From Eutypa lata (lineage: Eukaryota > Ascomycota > Sordariomycetes > Xylariales > Diatrypaceae): a stretch of 64,000 nucleotides of DNA. Made by a program: the position numbers and the translations under genes. This document shows positions 22,267-32,862 of this stretch, in pieces. Where the stretch lies: assembly GCA_022661535.1 (NCBI GenBank), contig JAKULF010000012.1, positions 992,001 through 1,056,000 on the forward strand, written 5' to 3'. Under the pieces are notes generated by a model. That model searched no databases. It saw only the letters and a program-made list of their open reading frames with translations, and was not told the DNA's origin. Position 1 is the first letter of the stretch. The number at the start of each line of letters is the position of its first letter.

Positions 22267-25200
22267 TTACAATTTGTCGTCTCGGGCGTCTACATCCTCT
22301 TTATAACAGTAACTACCATCGACCTCATTACTCCCCTTACCGCTATCCATACTATCATGGACTCTCTTCATCGACGTCCCCGCCACACTGCTCATCTCCA
22401 CCGCCGTCGTTACATTCGACGGAGTATCCGTAACCGTAGAGACCCTCTTAACATTAGCAAACCTGGTCCCAGTCTTGACCTTCTTGTTCGAGTAGTAGCC
22501 GCAGTTGTCGTCGTCGTTGTCGTTGTCATTGAGCCGCCCCATGAGGTCCAACACCTCCGTGATGCCGAATAGCTCATCCATCTCCTCTAACCCCATCCCC
22601 TTGGTCTCCGGGATCAGGAAATACGTGAAGGGCACCAAGGCGGCGCAGAAGGACCCGAAGAGGAAAAATGTGCCCTGTTTGTTTGAGGTTGTTTGTTTGT
22701 TTGTTAGATAGGTACGTGCTAGGAATTGGAGTGGGGTGTAAAGTGAATTGGCGGTGGTGAAGGGAGAATTGAGAAAAGGGGAGAGGAGGTAGAGGAGGCG
22801 AGGGGCTTACGTAGCCGTCTTGTCCCATGGTCGCCATCATCGTAGGTACGGCTGCGCGGGACAAAGGGAAAATATTGTTAGCGACGATTCCTAGATGTTG
22901 ATAGGAGGAGCTGTTAGGGACTAAAGTGATACGATGCATACGTACTTCTCGCCACTATGAAGTTGAACAGCCATTGCGTCGCAGCGGCCTGCGCGACGTT
23001 CATCGCGCGGAGGCGGGTGCTAGGGATCTCACTGTGAGGGTAAGTAAGTGGTACAGTAATTAGTCGGTCTGTTTTTCTGTCTGTCTGTCCACTAGGCTAT
23101 GTATATAATAAGAATAAACGACCTCGCGACATACCTAACGTAGATCCAGCAGCATGGTCCCCAGCCAAACTGGAAGAACCTGTTCTAGCATTAGTCCGCT
23201 GTTCCACCTGTACGTATGGTAAGAAGGGGTTGCATGAACTCACGCCGCGAATAGGTAGACCGAGATGATCGCTATGTATCCAAAAGGCGGAATCTGAAAT
23301 AGTGAGCGTTAGCTAACGGACGCAGAAGAAAAAAGAAATCCACAACCAGACCCTCATCCCCTTTTCTCACCACTGTACTCTATACTATACATAATACATA
23401 ATTAAGGGCATCTATATTTGAATGTTCACCCATACCTATACGCATGATTCGCCCTCCTTGCCCCCTTGCTCCCTTCCCCCTTCCCCCTAAAACGGAGTCT
23501 ATCGAAGACTTCCAAGAATAGAAGAAAATAAAATAGAAAAGAACTCACCGGAAGCTTCACCACATCCCTACTGACATACACATACGCCCCGATGACGAAC
23601 ATACACACGGCCTGCGCGACGCTTGTCCATAGCAGGCTCAGACGCCGCCCTAGCGAGTCCGCCGCGAAGACGAGGAACAAGGCGCACGAGATCGTCTTTA
23701 CGACGCCGTAGACCCCCGTCGCTAGGAGTGAGCCGGCGTTACCGCCTACGCCTGTGGGGTTTTCATATTTGCGTTAGTAAGCGTTTTCTCCCCTTTTCTC
23801 CTTTCATCTCGTATTACATTCCCTGGCTCTTCTTCTATCTCTCTCACATGCACACTCTCTCTATATCTTTTTTCCAATTTAGGCATAAGGGTTAAGGAGG
23901 GGAGCCGATAGTGGAGGCACGATTTCGTATACCTAGGTAGGGCTAAGGAGGGAAGTACGTAGGTGTCACACACGTACCGATGGACTTGAAGATCTGCGGC
24001 GCGTAGTAGTTGATGGCGTTGATGCCGGTCAGCTGCTGACCGATCATCAGCCCGATGGACAGCAGTGCGCGGTTGCGGTTCGCGCGGATCGTCCACATCT
24101 CCTTGAGCAGGGACCAGGCGGTCGCATCGCCGACGAGGCGCCGCTCGATCTCGAGCTGGGCTCCCATTTGGTGGAGTTCCTCTCGTACGTATGGGTGGGA
24201 TGCGGGTAGGCTTGAGGAGGGTTGGAAGGGGGTTTATGTCAGTTGGGTGGTATCTAAGTAGGAGGGGGCGAAAGAAAGGGATAAGGGAGAGGGAGATGAT
24301 GCTTTGGTGTGTTTTCTTGATGGGAATTGGGAAAGAAAGAGGAGACAGGATGGTAGGGTTAGTGCATACCGTGTTAGCTTGCATAGGATCATTGTCGTCT
24401 CCTCCCATCTTCCCTTCTTGGCTGTGTATCGTGGGCTATATGAATAAGGGGTATGTCAGTTCTCCCAGAATGTTCCGGATGTATATACGGGCTGAACGGT
24501 AGACAGAAAACTCATAATGATAGATAGACAGACAAACCTTTCAGGACAGAATAGCATCCCGACGACAACGAAACTAGGTTCAAAGTAAGCTCTATATTTC
24601 CCGTGTGAATATTGGTTTGCTTCGACTTACAAGGCGGGAAGAGCTTGCAGTGCCAACGGTATTGTATAAGAGTTCTGAACTAGAGAGCTTTGCTGCTGTT
24701 CACTCCCGTAATTGACCCTTGTGAGAATTGAGTTAGCATTGAGGCACGCTTATTCACTAAAGCATCTGGACATACCAAAACGAGAGCATAGTGCCATTCA
24801 CGAGGAACAGCTGATAAAAGCCTATGGTCACAATTAGTATCGGTGCTTATCATAGGTTTTGCAACTGGAGACGTAGGGCCTCACCCGTCAAAGCACCTCG
24901 GATGGCTCTAGGTGCGCATTCAGAGACGTACTAGAGAGATAAGTTTCATAGGTTAGTGTCTACATAATTCTGTGTAGAAAAGATCCAGTGTCCACTGGGA
25001 GGACAGGCTTGGGAATATGATAAAATAAGGTGTTCGGGTAGTTAAAAGGGGGGTTCGATCTCTCACCAACGGCGTCAACATCGAAGCGGCGCCGACGCCA
25101 AAGCCAGCCACGAGACGTCCGGCGTACATCACGGATAAGCTCCCTGACTGTGCTGCCTGGAGTGCGATCCCTAGGGATGCAATGAGGGCTGCTCCTATCA

Positions 25201-25858
25201 GGGGCCAGCGACGACCGTACTTATCGGCAAAAGGGCAAGCTACTAGAGAGGCGATGAAACACCCTGCTTGAAGGGTCGAGACGACTGTGGATATGTCTCG
25301 TCAGAGAGTGACTAATAGGGGTGGGTATTGTTGTTCCTGTCGACGTACTGTTTTCTGTCAAGACGACGGATTGATCGGGGTCGACGTGATAGTCCCTGGT
25401 CGGATTAGCTTTATTGGTGTCTGAATATAAACCTGTAACGACTCCTTACTTTCGGAACTCGTGCATCGTGATGATGCCACCAATGGCTCCCATGCTATAA
25501 ATAGTTAGCCTTCCTTTATATTGACGAAGGGACTGGGTTATAGAGCATACTCCCAACCAAAGAGCATGCCGCCAAAGCTAGATAGCGACTTCAGTCAGCG
25601 ATTCATCTCCCCACAAGGCATTCCATGGAAGCTTATACCATGCTATATTCTATTAGTGGCTGCCAACAAAATATTAATAACGACCGTTGATTTTGCTTAC
25701 ATGCGAGGGCCACAGCGAAGACTCTCCAACCGTATATCTCGGGAGGACTGAAGAGGTATTAGACGAACTGATTTGCACTACAATAGCTGTACTTACTCAT
25801 GTCGCATGGAATTATTGCGGACAACCAGTCGAAGGAATCTGACGAACAGTTTCCCCAT
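22267..25858 (-). CDS. MFS sugar transporter, 19 predicted exons including a 4-nt micro-exon
   Basis: The minus-strand exons are: 25858-25797, 25747-25701, 25642-25639, 25577-25551, 25494-25450, 25395-25349, 25284-25067, 24930-24885, 24821-24776, 24717-24631, 24573-24538, 24435-24370, 24210-23978, 23751-23549, 23293-23244, 23179-23135, 23031-22946, 22851-22811 and 22674-22267. They sum to 1797 nt (598 residues) with consistent phases. Sugar-porter motifs are present: [15 protein letters not shown] and GGMLFGWDMGAIGG (TM1), [86 protein letters not shown] and the terminal [16 protein letters not shown]. It should be a 12-helix plasma-membrane importer of a monosaccharide or quinate-like substrate; the substrate cannot be fixed. 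Intron density is far above its neighbours. The gene lies upstream of nothing obviously co-transcribed, but a DUF2264 gene on the same strand is next. Confidence 0.93.
25639..25642 (-). other. Predicted 4-nt micro-exon (CATG) of the MFS transporter
   Basis: Exon 2 ends in phase 1 and the next clear exon (25577-25551) starts in phase 2, so direct joining shifts the frame. The tetranucleotide CATG, flanked by ATATAG and GTATAA, restores it. It gives Ala-Ser-Cys-Phe-Gly-Gly in TM1. The two flanking introns would be 58 and 61 nt, which is the normal size here, and the first has a CCACTAAT branch-like site. Confidence 0.6.
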
Positions 25859-27357
25859 GATTCCTTTCCTTCCCGTTTGCTCTTCACCTAAGTATATATA
25901 ATGAACTGACTAAAAACCAACAGAATCTCAACACAGCCAAGAAATATTTCGAGGAGGTAAGTGAAAACGATGATCACTGATCACAATGTTAGACATGAAG
26001 GAAACCAAAAAGACTGGTTCCACGATGATATATTTAAACGACCACAGCAATAGGCTGGCTAGGTACACCCAGAAGCATGCAATATAGGAAACACTCTCAC
26101 TTTAAGCCCAGAAAGAAGCCAAAGGGCCACATTATAACCAGGTATGAACGTGATATAACACCGGAGTTTATTGACCTATATGTGTGATGCTGTCGCACCT
26201 ACCTTAATGCCACCAACCAGCGCGGTGAAACCAACCTGTTGTGTGGCAAAAAGCCCCCAGTCCGGGGTGGACGGGTAGATGCATCGTGGTGTGATATTGG
26301 GTTCGTATCCAGGTAATACCGTATAGTTTCGTGTTACCAGATAGGCGCAGAAATGTAATTGCATTGCGGTTCTAGATTTTTCAGTGGCTCCTCGTTGATG
26401 AAAGCTTTAGCTGCTTCGCGTCGCATCTCTCACCGCTGTAGTACATAGTAGTAAGGTTATAAGCATAACATATCAACGTTGGTTTTTCAACCACTCCCCT
26501 AAACCGGGCTGCCGGTCGTGTTTCTCTGTAATCCCAAGGTTTAACAAGGCACTAATTAACCCTTGGTTAGGCGACATGTTTGTATTTTCAAGGAGATAGA
26601 TCTAGGAATTGAAATATTAAAAACCGACGGGACTAGGCTGTCTCTGCTCGTATCGCCTATGTTCTAGAGCGACGTCAAATATAGACGGTATAACGGGAGA
26701 GAGAAAAGACGAAGAAAATACGTATCTATTACACTCTAAAGGATGAACGGATAGATATTTTCCCGTTTTCCTATTATAACTTCAAAAGACGAAGAGATTG
26801 AAGACATGTCTCTGTTCAACTATCAACTGCCTGCCGCATCTCATCTCAAATCATAAATAAGACGAAATGGAGGGCAAATATTGGCTACCAAGGTAATTGA
26901 AGGCAAATTTAAACACAGTTGCTCATTGTAGCACCGGGGGGAAATACACGAAATGGGATGAGAGAACTTGGGGAGTTGTAAGCTCCGAAACTTAAGTTGG
27001 GGTGTGCGACAAAAGCCCGTCGTCTATTTGCTTCGTAGAACCTGATATGATCTCCTGCAAGGGCCCGACGTCTTGTTTCACGATTATATTAGGGTCTTTG
27101 CATTGTAAACCCCCTCAGTACCCTATCCACTCTTTACCAGAGGGCAACATTTAAAGCACTGGGCCATTAACATATCCAACCTCACTGTATTGCTCTACAG
27201 TCTATATACGGTAGCTAACTGACTCAACTTAGACAGTGTCTCAAAACTACCCTTGGAGAGGCTGAGACGTGATTCTCATCGTATCAAACTGCATCTCCCG
27301 CTCTAGTAGCGCCTACTTAGAAACCTAAAGAAGTGCATGGTAACTAAATTCATATGC
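25859..27357. other. Intergenic spacer upstream of the MFS transporter
   Basis: This 1.5-kb spacer contains the promoter of the transporter and the 3' flank of the DUF2264 gene. A 62-codon minus-strand frame at 26176-26364 ends at a plausible GTAGGT donor, but it matches no family I recognise and no continuation was found. The remainder is AT-rich without repeats. Confidence 0.5.
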
Positions 27358-29775
27358 CTACGCTGCGATCTCAGCCTTCAACCAACCCGGAACCTCCGGC
27401 AGGCTCTTCCAGCCATCCAAGTACGTCTCCGGGAGCACACCATCTCCGCTCGGCTTCGCATAGATAGCAGAAACGTACCAGACAGTCTCGCCCTTCTTAA
27501 TCGTGTGCTGCAAGGTAGGGATAACCGTACGGCTCTGCACAACATTCGAGTTCGGATCCGCGTTCACCAGGTTCGCCGCGCGCTCGGCGCCCAAGCCCTC
27601 CTCGAGCGCGCGGATCCCCACAGCGCCGTCCGACACGGCGAAGGCGCCCTCGCGGCCCGGGTTCCAGCCCTCCGGCGTCGCGAGGTCGTAGTTCCCGACG
27701 ATGCGGGGGGAGGTCCCCTCGAAGACCCCTGTTGTGGAGTCGGCGACGTACGGGTCGAGGTAGCGCCCGTCGAAGGCCCGCTCGTTCTTGATGGCGAAGG
27801 CGCCGTCCGCCGTCATGACCTCGCGCCCGGCCTCGATGCGGTGCGCGCGCAGGTGCCAGTTCGGCGTTGCCGGGTCGGGCGGGACGAGCGTCGTGCGGAT
27901 CGTGACGTCGGGGAAGGGCTTCCAGATCGATACCAGGACCGGTGTGTCGCCGCGCTGCTCGAGCCCGGCGTACTCGGACTTTCGTCGCGCCTTCCAGTAC
28001 TCGCCGCCGTCGTCTGAGAGGCCCAGCTGCGATGCTAGTGCGTATTGCTCGAGGGTGAAGAGACCAGGTGGGACCGAGTAGCCGTATGCACTGCTGTAGG
28101 CGAATGAGCCGTACTTGGCGTGCGTCCCCTTCATGGGGTAGCTGCAGGCTTGGCCGGAGGAGAGGAGCATGCAGTGATTGCCGAGGTAGCTAGGGGCAAT
28201 TGTTAGTTGCGTCGAATAGGGGTAAGAAGATTTTATGTAATTCTTTTTTCATATTCGCACCTCATGATATGACCGGGCTGTTTCAGTGCTTTCACTCTGG
28301 GAAAAATATCCCCTGGAAGTTCCTCCTTAGATGTCCAGAAAGGATGTTCTGCCGGGACAGCGAGGCATATGAATGCCAGACATGCCCAATACTTTTCATA
28401 CATGTTAGTCTTCGGTCGGAAGTATAAGACCACGGGCTCAGACTTACCGGGCTACCAGGGCTGTTGTAATTTTCGGCCAACTGTATCCAATTAGCAATTC
28501 TTCCTACACGGTGCTGTGTGAGATGTAGCTACTTACATACATGTTCGGGTACGAATACCCAATCGTGAGCGTCCCACTTGGGCTCCAGATGTCGGGCTGT
28601 GTCTGCCACCACCTCAAATTTCTTAGCACTATGCCCTTCACCATACCCCATGTAAGGGGTGCGGGCAGCTCGACTCCAGCGTATGCGAGGGCACCCCAGA
28701 AAGAAACCATTGCAAATCGGTAGCCGACGCTTCGACCGAAAGGAATAGCACGGCCTTGAAGATAAGTAAGCTTTCATTGAAATAACGCGAAAGGGGGGAT
28801 ATCGGAAAGGGGGAGTATATCATACCTTCATCATCCCAGTAGTGAACCAAGTCAAGTGCAGCTTGCTGAGCACGCTTCTTGAATTCCGCGGCTCTGGCCG
28901 GTTCATCCTCGCCCGCAAGCTTCGCATACAGAAGTTGTAGGAAGTGGATTGCAAAGCTCGAAGAATAGTAGTCCATCTCTGAAAGTACCTAAATAAGCGT
29001 CTGCTATTTTATCAAATAGTTATTAGTGCTTACGATGAATGCCTTCAGGTCCGTCATTTGACCACCCGTCGCCTCGGTAGAACGTGTTGAGATGTTCGAT
29101 ATCAGCATCTAGTCTGTCTTGGGAGAATTTCCCCCCGTTCTTCTTCAGTCCTAGGTTGGCAAAGACACGGAACCACAGCCAGTTGGTATTTGGCATACTA
29201 AGGTGTTTGTCAGTTACCTATCATGTCACGGTTTTACTGTTCTTCGCTTACTTCTTCTCGTTGATGGAATTACCCAGCCAGTTCTCAACGTTCACTCGCT
29301 CCTTTTCATTCAGCGAGTCCCATATTACTGGTGCTACAGCCAACGAGTAGCCTGTTTGACAGTTAGCGATGTCGACAAGAACTAAAATGATGATCTTACC
29401 AAGCGGACACATCTCGACCATCCTTTGATCGTTGTCTCGGGGATAACCCCAATATTCCGGGCTTGTTGGGTCGGTCCCGGACTTGATCCCCTGAATCCAC
29501 CATTCCGTGCCGTGATATTCTCCGTCCCCAGCAAGCAGGCAGGCTAGACCCCATAGCGGGCGGCAAATACCTTCGACTTCCGAGGCTGTCTGGTCGAACC
29601 TCACAGCGGTTGCACCGGGGCACTTTACTCTAGCTTTCAAGGGCGAGAAGAACGGTTCCAGCGGGTCTAGCAATGTTCGAAGGAGCTCTTGAACAGAAGC
29701 TCGATCACTTATCTCCACCTTGGAGAAGGGATGGACCCCGTTGTAGCCAAGAACAAGCCCAGTCTTCGGCTCCAT
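27358..29775 (-). CDS. DUF2264-domain protein, putative secreted-type or cytosolic glycoside hydrolase
   Basis: Eight minus-strand exons: 29775-29400, 29351-29252, 29197-29034, 28978-28826, 28754-28537, 28480-28448, 28391-28261 and 28189-27358, giving 668 residues. The first in-frame ATG gives [19 protein letters not shown]. Conserved DUF2264 (PF10022) stretches include [115 protein letters not shown] and YNSPGSPYWACLAF, with a beta-rich C-terminal half. The N-terminal part looks like an alpha/alpha barrel. I recall a link of this family to CAZy family GH154 (beta-glucuronidase) but cannot confirm it here. No signal peptide is visible. Exon 7 uses a weaker donor (GTGCGA). The same-strand neighbour is a sugar transporter, which fits carbohydrate use. 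Confidence 0.88.
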
Positions 29776-30865
29776 TGTCACGTATACAAATCGACGCTCA
29801 CCTGAAAACTGCAGATGGAGGATGACGAAGGGAAGAGAACCGAGAAGGCAAACCTACCCAAGACGGACGTAGGCTATGCTACCGGTTATCATTTTCACTC
29901 ATACGAACGGCCGATCTCTCATCAGCCTATTACTTTTAATAATTTCCCCGGAACTGCTTGAGGCTGGGTGGAGCCAGACTCGCACAATAGTCTACTACTA
30001 CGCACACTACTTTGGAGCTTGCTCTGCGGAGAATGAGGGGTCCATGGAGTTGACGTGGGGTGATGGAGCTCTCGCGGCTAATATCCAGAGACGCATCGAG
30101 TGCCCTCCCTCCCGGCACACGCTACGGACGGACGAGCATTTCACCGAGCGGCGGTTCGGTTCGGTGTTCATGCGAGATCGTATATGTAATGTAACTACTG
30201 TTCCGTCCCGCGTGGAGCTGGAGACGATTGTTAGATGATTCACGGGTGAGATAGGTGAAGCTGTGCGCTGTAAGGGTGATGATATGTATTGATCAAATTG
30301 AAAATATATAACCATACAGGAGAGGCTAGAATAATTATATCTTGGAAGCTTATTGTGTATTGCTTGAAGTGTGTCGTACGGAATACTATCTGATTTGATA
30401 GTGTGAAATATAGACATGGAGCGCATACCCCTTTAAAGTAATACAAGTAATAGCAATATGGAATAATGAGTACGCTATCCCAATTATTGCATATTTACCA
30501 AGTTCTCGGTATCTAACTAAACCTCTGAATGATGTGAATATTATACGTATTTTGAAGCTGACAATTTGCAAGATATATCTAGTACATTTTCTGCTTATAA
30601 TGGAAGAAATCAACTAAGTGTTGTTATGTCTTTCTCGGATTCATTCGTGACTCTTGAAATCAAAACGAGATCAACTGTGGAATGCAGATGTGACACCCAA
30701 GCCAGACGGGCGCGTGCCAAAACGCTACCCTGAAATGATCTGAGATGAACAACTACCAAACATAACCAATTGCGACTGATTATAGCTTCTAAATCATCAT
30801 CGAACGTATCGCTACTTCAATACTGATATTTTTTTCTTCTTTCTTTTCGTATTTAGTTCGGGATC
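29776..30865. promoter_or_regulatory. Divergent promoter region, DUF2264 gene / SDR gene
   Basis: This 1.1-kb region separates divergent genes. It is AT-rich from about 30240 to 30620, with a T-rich tract just before the SDR start (30831-30850). No gene or RNA was recognised. Confidence 0.5.
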
Positions 30866-31942
30866 ATGGAAAGCATAACCCGAATTCTTGAACCGTAAGT
30901 TGCCATGTCCACTGCACTAAGAATTGAGACATTATGTGCCTAACTACCTGCCTACTTAATACGCTGTAGCAACCCACTCAAGCAATTCATTGTTCAATTC
31001 GTGCCGCTGGAGTATCCCACAACCGACTGTAGCGGGAAAACAGTAATAGTCACTGGCTCCAATATCGGAATTGGTCTAGAAGCAGCCAGGCATTTCGTCC
31101 GCTTGAATGCCGAGAAGGTCATTCTAGCCTGCCGAGATGCCGCGAAGGGCAATGAGGCCAAGAACGACATCGAGCTCTCGGAGCGCAAGATCGGTGTAGT
31201 GGAGGTCTGGCACGTGGACCTAAGCTCATTCGACAGCGTTATCGAGTTCTGCGAGCGAGCGAAGAAACTCAACCGTCTTGATATCGTGATTGAGAATGCC
31301 GGTGTAGCGACCGGGGTGTACGAGTCTTGTGAAGGATATGAGCGCCAGATCACGGTTAACGTGATTTCGACCTTCTTGATGGCTTTGCTGCTTTTGCCCA
31401 CCCTCCGACGGACTGCGACTCAGTTCAATGTCCTGCCGCATCTGGTCATCGTGTCTTCCGATGCGCATTACTACGCCGTTTTCAAGCAGCGCACCGAGCC
31501 GTCCGTCTTCGAGGCGCTGAGGGGCGGAGACGACCCTACCGATCGCTACCCCGTCACCAAGCTCTTGGAGATTCTCATCGTCCGCGAGCTGGCGGTGGAG
31601 ATGGATAAGACGGGGGCGCCTAAGGTTATACTCAACGCGTTGAGTCCTGGGTTCTGCCGGACGGGTCTCTACCGAAACGTTCCTTTCCCCTTATCTACGT
31701 TCTTTACAGTCGCGACGTTGGCGGTAGGACGAACTAGCGAAATGGGCTCGCGTAACCTGTTCAAGGCGGCTACGGCTGGTGAAGAGAGCCATGGGAATTA
31801 CATCGTGGACTGCTCGCTGGGAAATGTGAGCTCCTTCGTGCGGAGCAAAGAGGGCGAGGAGACCCAGAAGAGGGTATTCAAGGAATTGCTGTTCATACTT
31901 GAAAAGATTAAGCCGGGGGTCGTCGAGAATATATGGCATTAG
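30866..31942 (+). CDS. Short-chain dehydrogenase/reductase (SDR)
   Basis: Two exons, 30866-30894 and 30970-31942, giving 333 residues. Splicing joins MESITRILEP to NPLKQFIVQFVPLEYP. The Rossmann nucleotide-binding motif TGSNIGIG lies at about residue 50 and IENAGVA at about 125. The catalytic Ser is in VIVSSDAH and the YxxxK pair in DRYPVTK. ALSPGFCRTGL is the post-active-site motif. The arrangement resembles the retinol dehydrogenase/WW-domain oxidoreductase-like class of classical SDRs common in fungi, which prefer NADP(H) or NAD(H). Substrate is unknown. The short first exon is supported by its frame and by the usual N-terminal extension of these proteins. Next to it on the same strand is acetoacetyl-CoA synthetase, but 920 bp separate them, so no functional link is claimed. 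Confidence 0.9.
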
Positions 31943-32862
31943 GTTTTCTCCCCTTCCCTTACCCCAAGCACTCGAGCACTTCCTGGTATCAAAGACATCT
32001 TGAGGATTAAAGTCGACATCATCCACTTAAATGCCCGTACAGCTTAAAAACCAACTAAGTCTATCTAAGAAGGCATTCGTTTGTGTTCATTCCGACCATC
32101 TTGACGACCACAATCTACTTGATAACTCCGAGGTATATTTTTCCAATGAACGGCAATACCTACTCCCGTCAAGTATGGTATACCGGTCTCAGCTGAAGGT
32201 GGGGAATCTCCGGATGTGCCTAGGCAAAGCTTTGTGGGGTGCTCAAAGGTGCCATAACAGAGCCCACGGGAAGGATGCGGAGTAGTTCCCTGCATTAGGG
32301 GAAGCTGGGGCATGGTGCGGGGGCTAGATCAGAGGACCGGAGTCCCCGTATATACCGATACTTTAAGTCGGTATGCCTGCAAATCCTACAGATGATTACT
32401 GCAGGTGATTGCCTACGATATACTCGGCTATCTACCCATGGCCCAGCCTTTGACCTTTTCCACATGGCGGTGAAAAGCAAGCGTCGTCAGCAGCTCTTTA
32501 TGTTAAATTCAATATTAGTTAAAATTATTTCCTTAAATAAAAAAAGGTGAAGAATATGGCTATTAATGCTACCTGTTCTTGTTGAAGAGTTAGGTCATTT
32601 ACCTAAGTTAAGTATTACGCCGCACGACGCCCATTCTGAGGGACTTTCCGAGCCCGGAGAAACCAGTCGGAACAACGTCCATTCGTCTTGCTGGACCTGG
32701 AAAGCACAACCCCAGCCTTGAGCACAGCGGGAATCATAAACAGTACATAAGTACCTAAGGAAACAACAAAAAGCTCATAGGCCGCCATTGGAAATCTTAA
32801 CCTAATTTCAAGCAAAGTGTAAAGACTTCGTGTAGTCTAAGAATCCCTCAACCCTAGCCACC
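31943..32862. other. Intergenic spacer
   Basis: This 920-bp spacer lies between the SDR and acetoacetyl-CoA synthetase genes. An 84-codon plus-strand frame at 32031-32285 has no recognisable similarity or splice context. Nothing else was recognised. Confidence 0.5.

Noticed and set aside
26176..26364. 62-codon minus-strand frame (start MQLHFCAYLVTRNY) ending at a GTAGGT donor
   Set aside because: Frame upstream is soon closed, no continuation exon was found and no family is recognised; it may be a relic exon but support is too thin for a gene call.
27337..28017. 226-codon plus-strand frame opposite the DUF2264 gene
   Set aside because: Arg/Val/Ala-rich shadow of the coding strand, no independent evidence.
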